Assembly (NCBI RefSeq): GCF_026163565.1
Contig: NZ_JAPDKN010000002.1
Span: 124,001 to 188,000, forward strand
Direction of reading: 5' to 3'
Length of the DNA: 64,000 nucleotides
Origin: Chryseobacterium sp. YIM B08800
GTDB taxonomy: Bacteria > Bacteroidota > Bacteroidia > Flavobacteriales > Weeksellaceae
The notes under the pieces are model-generated. The model worked only from the letters and a program-made list of their open reading frames with translations, was not told the DNA's origin and searched no databases. This document shows positions 16,803-26,010 of the stretch, piece by piece. The translations under genes were made by a program, and so were the position numbers. Position 1 is the stretch's first letter. Every line of letters begins with the position of its first letter.

Positions 16803-17321
16803 ATGAGTTATAAAGAGAAATTAAAAGATATAAAAGCTTTTGTATTTGATGTAGACGGTGTTTTTACGGATGGAAGCGTTTATCTTATGCCCGGCGGAAA
16901 TATGAGCAGGGTAATGAATGTTTTGGATGGTTATGCAGTAGTAAAAGCTTTAAAAAACGACTATCTGATTGGAGTTATTACAGGGGGAAATGACGAAATG
17001 GTAAGACACAGAATCAACTATTTGGGAATACAGGATTACTACCCAAAATCTCATGATAAAATGGTCGATTATGAAGATTTTAAAGCTAAATATAATCTTA
17101 AAAACGAAGAAATTTTAACGATGGGAGATGATGTTCCGGATTTTCATATGATGCAGAGTTCGGCCATTGCAACCTGTCCTGAAAATGCCGTTCCTGAAAT
17201 TAAAGGAATCGCAGACTATATTTCGCAAATAAAAGGAGGAAGTGGGGCAGTACGCGATGTGATTGAACAGGTGATGAAGATTCAGGGAAAATGGCATGAT
17301 GATAATACGCAATCTGTATAA
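16803..17321 (+). CDS. kdsC: 3-deoxy-D-manno-octulosonate 8-phosphate phosphatase (KdsC)
   Basis: This 172-aa HAD-family phosphatase without a cap domain has the length and motifs of KdsC: FVFDVDGVFTDGSV (nucleophile Asp and acid Asp), VITGG, and GDDVPD for magnesium. It removes phosphate from KDO-8-P in lipopolysaccharide core synthesis. An AT-rich direct-repeat-like stretch (TATCATT/TTATCATTTATAAAT) precedes the start and recurs before maf. Confidence 0.93.
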   Translation: MSYKEKLKDIKAFVFDVDGVFTDGSVYLMPGGNMSRVMNVLDGYAVVKALKNDYLIGVITGGNDEMVRHRINYLGIQDYYPKSHDKMVDYEDFKAKYNLKNEEILTMGDDVPDFHMMQSSAIATCPENAVPEIKGIADYISQIKGGSGAVRDVIEQVMKIQGKWHDDNTQSV

Positions 17322-17416
17322 GAAGGTGAAAGAAAATGGATAAAAGACTTACAATCAAATATCTAATTTTGCAAAATATCATTTAACATTTATCGTTTAT
17401 CATTTATAAAATACTG

Positions 17417-17971
17417 ATGAAAATACTTTTAGCATCGCAATCTCCGAGAAGGAAAGAATTACTGTCAAGTTTAGGTTTTGATTTTGAAGTCGTGAAAATT
17501 GACTGTGAAGAAATTTTACCTGAAAATATAAAAACAGAAGACGCTGCAGCTTATTTATCTGAATTAAAAGCAAATGCATTCAGAAATCTGCAGAATGATG
17601 AAGTTTTATTGACCGCGGATACAGTCGTTGCCAATGAAAATCAGTTTCTGGGAAAACCAAAAAATGAAATTGAAGCAAAAAAAATGCTTCAGTCATTATC
17701 AGGGAAAATACATCAGGTTTATACGGGAATTACGATTAAAACTTTAGATAAAATTATCACAGAAACCGATGTTGCTGATGTAGAGTTTGATGAAATCTCG
17801 GATGAAGAAATTGATTTTTATATCAAAAAATATCAACCGTTCGACAAAGCAGGAGGGTATGGTATACAAGAATGGCTTGGAATGTCGAAAATTAAAAAAA
17901 TAAACGGAAATTTTTATACCATTATGGGACTTCCAACGCATTTGGTCTATAAAATATTGCGAGAATTATAG
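17417..17971 (+). CDS. maf: Maf family nucleotide pyrophosphatase
   Basis: This 184-aa protein has the Maf signature SQSPRRKELLSSLG at the N-terminus, the TADTVV motif near residue 70 and the QGVDKAGGYG-like loop (FDKAGGYGIQEW). Maf proteins hydrolyse non-canonical or modified nucleoside triphosphates such as dTTP, UTP or m5UTP. It lies 95 bp after kdsC, in the same direction. Confidence 0.95.
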   Translation: MKILLASQSPRRKELLSSLGFDFEVVKIDCEEILPENIKTEDAAAYLSELKANAFRNLQNDEVLLTADTVVANENQFLGKPKNEIEAKKMLQSLSGKIHQVYTGITIKTLDKIITETDVADVEFDEISDEEIDFYIKKYQPFDKAGGYGIQEWLGMSKIKKINGNFYTIMGLPTHLVYKILREL

Positions 17972-18057
17972 ATATTTTCAAAATAAAATTTTATTATTTT
18001 TACAAAATCATCAAACTGCTGATAATAAAAAGTAAATTAGCGAGTTATATTGAAATA

Positions 18058-20643
18058 ATGAAAAAGAAAATAGCATTCCTTTTAGCAGCGATTATTGTTG
18101 TTTCCTGTGGCACGAAAGTGAAAAAACCGGAAGCCAGATCAAAGTTTTTGAAAGGATTTTCAACTTATTACAATACCCTGTTTAATGCCAAAGACGCTTT
18201 AAACAGTGAGTTTACAGATAGAGATAAAGCTCATAAAGATAATTTTTATGCGCCTTATATTCCCATATTAACTTATGAGGAGCAGCCTTTGGGAAGTGAT
18301 TTGGGGCAGTCTTCGGCTTTTGCAGAAAATTCTATGAAAATGGCGGAAGTAAACCGCCCTCAACCCAACGGAAGAAACGCACCCGGAATGCCATCAAACG
18401 GACCGGGAATGCCTGGAATGTTCGGAAATACGCCTCAAAACCCTAATAATCCTGAAGAAAATAAAGGAGCTACAGTTTTAGAAATTGCAGAAGCAAAAGC
18501 TTTAAAAGCAATTAATAAATATTCTGTCATCAGAAAAGGAGAGGAGCAAAACAAAACTATTTTTGATGCTTATATTATTTTGGCTCAATCTAGAATTTAT
18601 CAGGGAAAATCAATTAAAGCTTTAGATGCTTTAAACTATGTTTTCACTCACATGAAGGAAGATAAAAGACTTCCTTTAGCACATATTTATGAAGCTTTAG
18701 CCTATTCAAAAATTAAAAATTATCATAAATCTGACGAAATTTTTAATAAACTTAAAAGTGAAAAATTAAGCAAAGATCATGATAAACTGTTGAGTATTTA
18801 TTATGCTGAATCTCTTTTGGATCATGGTAAAAAAGAAGAATCTATAAAAGAATTAGACCGTGCTTTTGAACTGAACAGCAATAGAAAACTAAAAAGCAGA
18901 ATTGCATTTTTGAGAGGACAGGTTTTACAAGAAACAGGAAAACAAGATCTTGCAAGAGAGAGTTTTTTAGCCGCTTACAAATATGCCAATGATTTTGAAT
19001 TTGAAGTAAAATCTCAGATCGAAATTGCTAAAACATTCAACGGAAAAGGAAACTATGAAGGTGCTAAAGATTATCTTGAAAAAATAAGCAAAAAAGGTAC
19101 TTACGGATCAAGAAAGAATGAATTTTATTATGCTTTAGGCTTAATGGCCAACAAAGCTGGCAAGAAAAAAGAAGCACAGGAATTCTTTAGAAAATCATTG
19201 CTTGAAAAAGTTTCAGACGGGCAGGTGAGAGGTTTGGCTTATTATGAAATCGGTAAAGATTATTTAGACAGAAATGATTACATCGGAGCGGGAGCTTATT
19301 ATGATTCTGCATTGGTTGCAATGACGTATGAGCCTTCTAAAATTTTGCTTCAAGATCAGTCTAATTACATTAAAAAAATCTCTAAAAATTATTATTTAAT
19401 TAAGAAAAACGACAGTATTCTGTCTTTGGCAAAAATGTCTGATGCGCAGAAAACTGATTATTTTGCAAAGTATATAGAGAAACTAAAAATTAAAGAAGAA
19501 AGAGAAGAACAGGAAAGGAGACGCGCCGAAAGAAGCAAAGGTTTTGACACCGGAGATTACAATGCCAATTCTCTTTTTGCAAACAGCTCAAATTCTTTCG
19601 AAGATTTCGGGATCGCTGCAAAAGGTTTTTACTTTGGAAATACTGGAACCGTAAGCAAGGGTACATCCACCTTTAAACAGGTTTGGGGAGATCGTGCTTT
19701 GGTTGACAACTGGCGTTATTCTAAAAAAACGGCATCGCTTCAAGACATGAAGAATGAAGCTTTAGGAGTAACTTCAGCGCCTAATCCGAGACGTTTTGAA
19801 CCTTCTTTTTATATTGAACAAATTCCTTCAGATGCCGGAAAATTATCTCAGTTGAAAAAAGATAGAGATACTGCTTCATTAGGTCTTGGGGTAATGTATC
19901 AGAATTATTTTACCAATACGCCTTTAGCAACAAAGACGCTTTATGATTTGGTAGATGTAAAACCGGAGGAAAAAGTAATGCTTCAGGCTTTGTATGAAAT
20001 TTTTGCGATGAATTATGAGAAAGATCCGCAAGCTGCAGCCAGAGCAAAACAGATTTTATTGACCGATTATCCTTATAGTTCTTTTGCAGAATTCGCAAGA
20101 AATCCTAAAAGCAATACCTTCGTAAAGTCTTCAGAAGAAGTTGAAAACGAATACAAAATGGCTTTTGCTTTATATGAATCTGAAAAATTTGCTGAAAGTC
20201 AGGGTAAAATAGAGCAGGTGGTTCTTAAATATCCTAAAGATGCTTTAGTACCTAAACTGAATCTTTTAAACGCATTCAATGCCGGAAAAACCAGCGGAAA
20301 AGAAGTAATGATTCTGCAGCTTGAGCAAATTGTTTTGAATTATGCCAAAACTCCTGAAGGAATTAAAGCTAAGGAAATGCTCAATTATCTGAAAAGCGAT
20401 ATCGCATTTCAGGCAACCGATAATAAAGGAAATACAGTACCTAATAATCCTTTTAACGGACCTGGACAGCCTAGTAATTTCCAACAATCTCAAAATAATA
20501 ATCTTGCTCCGAACAATACTGGTGCGCAGATGATGAATAATAATGTTCCTCAACAGAATAATAATATTCCGAAAAAAGCAGGAAATAATACGATGCAAAA
20601 ACTTCAGCAAACTACTGGTGAAGTGAAAACAATGAAACAATAA
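18058..20643 (+). CDS. sprE: Type IX secretion lipoprotein SprE/PorW
   Basis: This 861-aa lipoprotein has the signal MKKKIAFLLAAIIVVSCG (Cys17). The N-terminal block FLKGFSTYYNTLFNAKDAL is characteristic of SprE/PorW, a periplasmic part of the type IX secretion system linked to gliding in Flavobacteria. Tetratricopeptide-like helices fill residues about 150-470, a charged EERE-rich linker follows, and a second helical region continues to about 770. A Gly/Pro/Met/Asn-rich insert sits near residues 100-135 and an Asn/Gln-rich tail ends the protein, both low complexity. It ends at a terminator shared with tsaB. Confidence 0.93.
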   Translation: MKKKIAFLLAAIIVVSCGTKVKKPEARSKFLKGFSTYYNTLFNAKDALNSEFTDRDKAHKDNFYAPYIPILTYEEQPLGSDLGQSSAFAENSMKMAEVNRPQPNGRNAPGMPSNGPGMPGMFGNTPQNPNNPEENKGATVLEIAEAKALKAINKYSVIRKGEEQNKTIFDAYIILAQSRIYQGKSIKALDALNYVFTHMKEDKRLPLAHIYEALAYSKIKNYHKSDEIFNKLKSEKLSKDHDKLLSIYYAESLLDHGKKEESIKELDRAFELNSNRKLKSRIAFLRGQVLQETGKQDLARESFLAAYKYANDFEFEVKSQIEIAKTFNGKGNYEGAKDYLEKISKKGTYGSRKNEFYYALGLMANKAGKKKEAQEFFRKSLLEKVSDGQVRGLAYYEIGKDYLDRNDYIGAGAYYDSALVAMTYEPSKILLQDQSNYIKKISKNYYLIKKNDSILSLAKMSDAQKTDYFAKYIEKLKIKEEREEQERRRAERSKGFDTGDYNANSLFANSSNSFEDFGIAAKGFYFGNTGTVSKGTSTFKQVWGDRALVDNWRYSKKTASLQDMKNEALGVTSAPNPRRFEPSFYIEQIPSDAGKLSQLKKDRDTASLGLGVMYQNYFTNTPLATKTLYDLVDVKPEEKVMLQALYEIFAMNYEKDPQAAARAKQILLTDYPYSSFAEFARNPKSNTFVKSSEEVENEYKMAFALYESEKFAESQGKIEQVVLKYPKDALVPKLNLLNAFNAGKTSGKEVMILQLEQIVLNYAKTPEGIKAKEMLNYLKSDIAFQATDNKGNTVPNNPFNGPGQPSNFQQSQNNNLAPNNTGAQMMNNNVPQQNNNIPKKAGNNTMQKLQQTTGEVKTMKQ

Positions 20644-20673
20644 AAAAAGCGAAGATTATTCTTCGCTTTTTGT
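20644..20673. terminator. Bidirectional terminator sprE/tsaB
   Basis: AAAAAGCGAAGA-TTAT-TCTTCGCTTTTT. The hairpin begins right at the sprE stop, and its loop contains the first base of the tsaB stop codon (TTA at 20656-20658), so both transcripts end in the same structure. Confidence 0.85.
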
Positions 20674-21339
20674 TTTTTTCTTTACTCCATGAAAATCTTT
20701 AAGATAGAAAGGCTCAAAATAAGCTATATCTTCAAAATCTTCATTCTTTATCTTTTCTAAAGTTTTCTTTATTAAAAACTGAGCAGAAGGAAATATTTCT
20801 GCATTAAACTCCGCATTCGGAAGTTGTAATATTTCTTTTGCTTTTAACGCTCCATCGCCCACGAAAAGTACTTTTTTATCTTTTAATTCTTCAAAAGAAT
20901 TTTCATCTAAAACTTTAGCTTCGGTCTGAGCAAGTTCTTCCCCCGAAATTCCATCATAAACAGCGGTATAAACCTCCATTCGTCTTGCATCGATCAAAGG
21001 GATAATTAATTCATAGTTTTGTCCTAAAAAAGGCTCTATCATGCTTTCCATGGAATTGACTGCAATCAAAGGAATTTTAAGTCCATAACAAAAACCTTTT
21101 GCTGAAGCAGCTCCAATTCTCAAACCAGTATAAGAACCCGGACCTTTTCCCAAAGAAATGGCTTTAATATCTTTCATTGATAATTGGGCTCCTTCCAAAG
21201 CCCATTCTACAAAAGTGTGGAGCGACTCGCTCTGTTTATAGTTTTCTGAAACTTCTTCTGTAGAGCAAAGCAGTTTTTCACCATCTGAAATGGCTACAGA
21301 ACAGTTTTTTGAGGACGTTTCGAGATATAATATTTTCAT
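20656..21339 (-). CDS. tsaB: tRNA threonylcarbamoyladenosine synthesis protein TsaB
   Basis: This 227-aa protein shows ILYLETSSKNCSVAIS at the N-terminus, then GKGPGSYTGLRIGAASAKGFCYGL and AVNSMESM, the standard TsaB signature. TsaB pairs with TsaD and TsaE to make t6A37 on ANN-decoding tRNAs. Its final codons lie inside the sprE/tsaB terminator. Confidence 0.96.
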   Translation of the reverse strand: MKILYLETSSKNCSVAISDGEKLLCSTEEVSENYKQSESLHTFVEWALEGAQLSMKDIKAISLGKGPGSYTGLRIGAASAKGFCYGLKIPLIAVNSMESMIEPFLGQNYELIIPLIDARRMEVYTAVYDGISGEELAQTEAKVLDENSFEELKDKKVLFVGDGALKAKEILQLPNAEFNAEIFPSAQFLIKKTLEKIKNEDFEDIAYFEPFYLKDFHGVKKKTKSEE

Positions 21340-21347
21340 TTTTTATT

Positions 21348-22340
21348 TTAATCTTTTCCTAATTTTTTAATTTGCTTATCGAAGTCCGAAATTATTTTTT
21401 GAGTTTTGTTAAAAGTCTCATATTCTTTAATTGCTTTTTTTTCTGCAGCAATTTTAGATATATTTCCTTTTCCTTCCAAAATTCTGTATTCGTTAAAATC
21501 TAAAAACCGATTGACACTTTTAGCCAAAGATTCCATTGTAAAAGTATTTTGTCTTTCAATCAACCCTTCGATATAATCAAAATATCCTGACACGGTTCTT
21601 TCCAGTTGTTTAATTTCTGTTTCTTGAAGATAATTTTTAGCTATTAAAATATCTTGCTTCAAAACTCTTCCATCCGGAGCATTTTTCCAAGATGTTAAGC
21701 CCATATTTTCTTTGGTACAATCGGCAGTTTTATAAATGATTTCAGCAGCAGTTTTTCCGGTAATTGCAAAATGAAACTTATTCTGAACCATTGCGTAAAA
21801 GTTTTTCGTAATCTCAGAATTTCTATCATAATCAATACTGCATTCAGCAAAAATATCGGTGATTTGCTGGTAAACTCTTCTTTCACTTGCTCGAATAGAG
21901 CGGATTCTCTGCAGAAGTTCTTTAAAATAATCTTTACCAAATACATTTTGACCTTGTTTCAATCTTTCATCATCCATCACAAAACCTTTGATGATAAATT
22001 CTTTCAAAATCTGTGTTGCCCAGATTCTAAACTGTGTTGCTTTAGATGAATTTACACGATAACCAACAGAAATTATAGCGTCAAGATTGTAATATTTTGT
22101 CTTGTAATTTTTTCCATCAGAAGCAGTTGTTTCCAAAATGGAAATAACTGAATCTTCTTTAAGTTCGCCTTCATCAAAAATATTTGATAGATGCTTGCTT
22201 ATTGCAGGAACATTTACATCAAACAAGGCAGCCATAGACTTCTGTGTAAGCCAAAGCGTTTCGTTTTGTACAAAAACATCTACACGAATTTCTCCTTTTG
22301 GATTTTGGTAAATTAAAAAGTTCTGAAACTCTCCGTCCAT
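21348..22340 (-). CDS. rhuM: RhuM family protein
   Basis: This 330-aa cytoplasmic protein matches the virulence RhuM family: RVDVFVQNETLWLTQKSMAALFDV near residue 18, a helix-turn-helix-like start, KYYNLDAIISVGYRVNS, KATQFRIWATQILKEFI, and a C-terminal helical region beginning near 220. The name comes from a Salmonella pathogenicity-island gene, and the molecular role is unknown. These genes are common in mobile and defence-linked regions. Here it lies between tsaB (8 bp) and an NTF2-like gene, with no other mobile gene visible, so it may be a solitary acquisition. Confidence 0.88.
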   Translation of the reverse strand: MDGEFQNFLIYQNPKGEIRVDVFVQNETLWLTQKSMAALFDVNVPAISKHLSNIFDEGELKEDSVISILETTASDGKNYKTKYYNLDAIISVGYRVNSSKATQFRIWATQILKEFIIKGFVMDDERLKQGQNVFGKDYFKELLQRIRSIRASERRVYQQITDIFAECSIDYDRNSEITKNFYAMVQNKFHFAITGKTAAEIIYKTADCTKENMGLTSWKNAPDGRVLKQDILIAKNYLQETEIKQLERTVSGYFDYIEGLIERQNTFTMESLAKSVNRFLDFNEYRILEGKGNISKIAAEKKAIKEYETFNKTQKIISDFDKQIKKLGKD

Positions 22341-22361
22341 TGTGTTATTTTTAAAACAAAT

Positions 22362-22793
22362 TTATGGCTTTATTTCCACACTTTGCCGGCTCCACAATTT
22401 CCATTGAGATTTCTTTTTTATCCAAATCTCAAGAAGCGACAAATTCATATCAAAATCTTGATTTTTATATAAGCCTGAAACTTTTATTTTCCTTCTTATA
22501 CTGAATGTATTTTTGAATTTCTTGATTTCTGAAACTTCTGTCTGTTTAATTTCTTTATAAACCGCTTTTTTTGATGAAAAATCTTTCTTAAAATCTTCAG
22601 AATTCTGAATCCATCCATTGGAATGACCGAACGAAACATCTGAACAAAATAAATCAATAATTTGAGTATCATTATTCATCATCAGAGAATCTAGCTTTTT
22701 TGCTTGTAATAAAACCATTTTCTCATCTTTTGAATAATTCTGAGAAAATCCAAAAACAAAGCAAAACAAAAATAGAATAGGGAAGAACCTCAT
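22362..22793 (-). CDS. Secreted NTF2-like (DUF4440-type) protein
   Basis: This protein of about 143 aa has a signal peptide (MRFFPILFLFCFVFGFSQ). The mature part looks like an NTF2-like fold of the DUF4440 type: ALDSLMMNNDTQIIDLFCSDVSFGHSNGWIQN-like opening, then strands ending in WKLWSRQSVEIKP. Members are often small ligand-binding proteins or enzymes. The frame also opens at TTG 22799, but ATG 22793 is preferred. Confidence 0.7.
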   Translation of the reverse strand: MRFFPILFLFCFVFGFSQNYSKDEKMVLLQAKKLDSLMMNNDTQIIDLFCSDVSFGHSNGWIQNSEDFKKDFSSKKAVYKEIKQTEVSEIKKFKNTFSIRRKIKVSGLYKNQDFDMNLSLLEIWIKKKSQWKLWSRQSVEIKP

Positions 22794-22830
22794 TTTCAAA
22801 TTCTCAAATTAAACCATTTTCAAATTAAAA

Positions 22831-23583
22831 TTATCCTTTTCTGTAAATCGTTCTCGGCTCGCTTTGTGCGCTCGGATAAATGGTCATATCTGAAACCGTT
22901 ACGTGTTGCGGAGCATTGATGCAATAGGCAATTGCATCAGCAATATCTTCGGCTTTCAAAGCTTCATAACCTGCATAAACCGTTGCTGCTCTTTCCTGAT
23001 CTCCTTTAAATCTGATTAAAGAAAAATCGGTTTCTACAGCTCCTGGCTGAATATTCGTCACACGAATTCCAAATTCTGTCAATTCGATCCTCATTCCTTC
23101 AGAAATAACATCTACCGCTTTTTTTGTAGCACAATACACAACTCCGTTTGCATAAGTTTGTCTCGCCGCAACCGAACTGATATTAATAATCTGCCCCGAA
23201 TTTCTTTCTTTCATCATCGGAATTAAAGTTTTTGAGACGTATAAAAGTCCTTTTACATTTCCGTCAATCATAGAATCCCAATCGTCTGTACTTCCAGCGG
23301 AAAGAGGCTCTAAACCATGTGCATTTCCTGCGTTATTAATCAGTACATCAATATTTTTCCATTCTTCAGGAAGTGATTCGATTGAGGTTTCTACTTCTTC
23401 AATATTTCTGACATCAAATTTTAAACTAAAAACTTCAGTTAAAGATGATAATTCTGCCTTTACAGATTCTAAAACTTCTGGTCGTCTTCCACAGATAATA
23501 ATTCTGTTTCCTTGTTTTGCTAAAAGTTCAGCAGTAGATTTTCCTATTCCGGAAGTCGCTCCGGTAACGAGTATTGTTTTCAT
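22831..23583 (-). CDS. Short-chain dehydrogenase/reductase (YdfG-like)
   Basis: This 250-aa Rossmann enzyme has TGATSGIGKSTA (NADP site, with an R just after), NNAG, the catalytic Ser in ISSVAARQTY, and YCATK (Tyr-x3-Lys). It is similar to the YdfG/serine-3-dehydrogenase group. The frame extends 4 codons upstream; ATG 23583 gives the standard MKTILVTGATSGIGK start. A chromosomal role in carbonyl reduction is likely; the substrate is unknown. Confidence 0.9.
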   Translation of the reverse strand: MKTILVTGATSGIGKSTAELLAKQGNRIIICGRRPEVLESVKAELSSLTEVFSLKFDVRNIEEVETSIESLPEEWKNIDVLINNAGNAHGLEPLSAGSTDDWDSMIDGNVKGLLYVSKTLIPMMKERNSGQIINISSVAARQTYANGVVYCATKKAVDVISEGMRIELTEFGIRVTNIQPGAVETDFSLIRFKGDQERAATVYAGYEALKAEDIADAIAYCINAPQHVTVSDMTIYPSAQSEPRTIYRKG

Positions 23584-23675
23584 AAAAAATTTCAATTTTT
23601 AAATTTAACAATGTATCAAAACAAAAGTTTACCAATAATTGGTACATTGATAGATTGTTAAATTGTTACATTAAT

Positions 23676-24047
23676 TCAGTTTGCATCAAATGCTTCAAAA
23701 GCATCTTCAATATGTTCTATAATGAGTTTTCCTTTTTCGTCGGGAAGCACAGAAATAATATCAAATCGTACTTCCTGATCTTTATTAAATTCTTCCATAA
23801 AATGATTGGCTGCCGTAACAATAAGTTTGATTTTACCCTTTGTAACCGCTTCCTGAGGCAAAATGAAAAAATCGGTCGATCTCGCTTTCACTTCAACTAC
23901 AATAATTAGATTATCTTTTTCAGCGATAATATCGATCTCAGCTTTTTGATAATGGAAGTTTCGCACAAGAATTTTATAGCCGTTTTCCTGTAAAAACTGT
24001 ACGGCTAAATCTTCTGCTAGTTTTCCGAGGTCGTTGTGATCTGCCAT
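23676..24047 (-). CDS. yraN: YraN/UPF0102 family nuclease-like protein
   Basis: This 123-aa protein has a restriction-endonuclease-like core: GKLAEDLAVQFLQENGYKIL, then AEIDIIA and VVEVKAR (the D-ExK pattern of a metal-dependent nuclease). It is the usual size for UPF0102. A role in DNA uptake or repair is suspected for the family but unproven here. Confidence 0.93.
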   Translation of the reverse strand: MADHNDLGKLAEDLAVQFLQENGYKILVRNFHYQKAEIDIIAEKDNLIIVVEVKARSTDFFILPQEAVTKGKIKLIVTAANHFMEEFNKDQEVRFDIISVLPDEKGKLIIEHIEDAFEAFDAN

Positions 24048-24089
24048 TTGAGTTGGAGTGTTTGAGAGTAGGAGAGTTATAGAATTTAT

Positions 24090-25013
24090 TTAAAACTCAA
24101 CCTTTACCTTATCATTAACCTTTACCTTAACCTGGCTTCCAATAATCAAAGGTCGATTGTCTTTAATGTGTCCATTCGGAAAATCAAAAACAACAGGGAA
24201 ATTATATTTTGAAATTCTATCGGCAATAAGCTGGTTTGCAAATTTATCAAAACTCTCTTCGTATTGCTTATTGTCTTTTTCGTCGCCCATGTTTGTCATT
24301 CCGCCAACAATTAAACCTTTTATTTTTGTAAAAACTCCGGCTAATTCCAGACTCATTATCATTCTGTCGAGCGCATAAAAATTTTCACCAATATCTTCGA
24401 TGAATAATATTTTATCTTTAAAATCAAAAGAATATTTCGTTCCTAAAAGCGCATAAATAAGCGCTAAATTACCTCCAATTAATTCGCCTTCAATATTTCC
24501 TTTTTTATTAAATTGATTTGATTCTAAACTATATTTTGGCTTTTTCCCTTTTAAAATATGAAAAATCAAATCATAGCTTTCTTCAGTAACTCCGAAGCTT
24601 GATGTTTTAATGGTTTGTCCGTGAATGGAAGCAAAACCTTTTTTCAGTAAAAAACTTTGTATAACCGTATTATCAGAATAACCGATATACCATTTCGGGT
24701 TTTTGGTAAATTCTTTTAAGTTTAAACCTTCAACTAAATGTTGACAGCCATAACCACCTCTTGAAGCCCAAACCGCGGAAATTTCGCTGTCATTTAAAGC
24801 CCAATTCATATCTTTCAATCTTTGTTCCTCAGTTCCGGCGTAATTGTATCCGTTTGAAAATTTAGTATAAAGATTTTCACCTAAAACAGGTTCAAAACCT
24901 TTAGATTTAATCATTTCAATCCCTTTTTCCAGTTGACTGGGCTCTATTGAACCAGCTGGAGAAATGATGGCAATTTTATCGCCTTTCGTAAGTGACTTTG
25001 GAAATATTTTCAT
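24090..25013 (-). CDS. LD-carboxypeptidase / MccF-like S66 peptidase
   Basis: This 307-aa protein opens with SLTKGDKIAIISPAG. It shows the S66 triad regions: nucleophile Ser in YIGYSDNT near residue 115, Glu in LFIEDIGE near 207, and His in FPNGHIKDN near 282. It should cleave an L,D- (or tetrapeptide) bond in peptidoglycan recycling, or act on peptide-nucleotides as MccF does. It is cytoplasmic, with no signal sequence. The 169-bp gap upstream contains repeat A2. Confidence 0.92.
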   Translation of the reverse strand: MKIFPKSLTKGDKIAIISPAGSIEPSQLEKGIEMIKSKGFEPVLGENLYTKFSNGYNYAGTEEQRLKDMNWALNDSEISAVWASRGGYGCQHLVEGLNLKEFTKNPKWYIGYSDNTVIQSFLLKKGFASIHGQTIKTSSFGVTEESYDLIFHILKGKKPKYSLESNQFNKKGNIEGELIGGNLALIYALLGTKYSFDFKDKILFIEDIGENFYALDRMIMSLELAGVFTKIKGLIVGGMTNMGDEKDNKQYEESFDKFANQLIADRISKYNFPVVFDFPNGHIKDNRPLIIGSQVKVKVNDKVKVEF

Positions 25014-25060
25014 TAATCAGTTGTTGTTTTTTAATATGATTATTTTAGTGATTCTTAAAA

Positions 25061-25133
25061 TTTAACGCAAAGTTCGCAAAGATTTTTTTTACTATTATTC
25101 TGCATTTTTTTTGTTCGCAAAGGCGTTCTAATT
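25061..25133. repeat. Intergenic GCAAAG repeat, copy A2
   Basis: TTTAACGCAAAGTTCGCAAA at the left and GTTCGCAAAGGCGTT at the right match copy A1 (1619-1694) almost base for base at the ends, with a divergent middle. It lies between the LysE and LD-carboxypeptidase genes. Confidence 0.7.
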
Positions 25134-25181
25134 AGCAAAGAAACCCAAGATATTTCAATTGAAAAATGATTACGATTTTAA

Positions 25182-25862
25182 TTATTTTTTATATTTTAAT
25201 TCCTTTTTTTCGGCCTCTTCAAGCTGTTTATCAAACTGATTAAACATTTTAAAGCTTTGAAGGAAAATGAAAAAACTGAAAATAATCAGCACAACTCCAA
25301 CCCCTTTTCTGATGTTGTTTGCCAATTTTTGAGTCAGTTTATAATGGAATTGTTTTGCAAGAAAAATTTTAGCAAAATCAATTAAAAGATAAGTTGCGAT
25401 TACAATTGCCAGGTAAAGAATCAATGTTTCTGTATCGGGATACTGATTTCGAACTCCGATTACCGTTACCAACCAGAAAAGAATAACTCCGACATTCAGA
25501 AGATTTAAAAGAAATCCGTTGAGGAATGTTTTGAAATAATTCTGGCTGATTATTTTTTCTTCTCCAGGTAAATGCATTTTAGTTTTTGTCACCATCATGA
25601 TGATACCATAGCTGAGAATAAGGATGGACGTAATTCTGTAAAAACCGGGATGTTTGTCAATTAAATTAACAATATCGGCACTTGCATAATAGGCTGCAAC
25701 AATGCATAATAAATCTGCTGTAATAACACCAAAATCCAGCGCTAAAGCATGTTTAGGACCTCTTGTGAAACTAGTTTCAATCAAAAGGAAAAAAATAGGA
25801 CCAATGAAAACCAGGCTCAACATAAAACCAAGACCAATGGCCGACAATATAAGTTCAAACAT
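25182..25862 (-). CDS. LysE family exporter
   Basis: This 226-aa protein has about six membrane helices. The N-terminus (IGLGFMLSLVFIGPIFFLLIETSFTRGPKHALALDFGV) is the LysE/RhtB signature. It should export amino acids or related compounds across the inner membrane. The C-terminus is a short charged cytoplasmic tail. It stands alone, with a terminator for rnr 189 bp upstream. Confidence 0.88.
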   Translation of the reverse strand: MFELILSAIGLGFMLSLVFIGPIFFLLIETSFTRGPKHALALDFGVITADLLCIVAAYYASADIVNLIDKHPGFYRITSILILSYGIIMMVTKTKMHLPGEEKIISQNYFKTFLNGFLLNLLNVGVILFWLVTVIGVRNQYPDTETLILYLAIVIATYLLIDFAKIFLAKQFHYKLTQKLANNIRKGVGVVLIIFSFFIFLQSFKMFNQFDKQLEEAEKKELKYKK

Positions 25863-25961
25863 TTAAAATTGTTTCTATCCCAAATTTAAAAATTATATTT
25901 CTATTTGTCTGCAAAAATGAGTTTTTTAAACCCGAATTATACAATAAAGACTTTTTTAAAC

Positions 25962-25992
25962 AAAAAAAGACTGCCACAATCGGGCAGTCTTC
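25962..25992 (-). terminator. Terminator after rnr
   Basis: On the minus strand AAGACTGCC pairs with GGCAGTCTT around 7 nt and is followed by a T-run. It lies 18 bp past the rnr stop. Confidence 0.85.
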
Positions 25993-26010
25993 TGTTTTTA
26001 TATTAAAATC

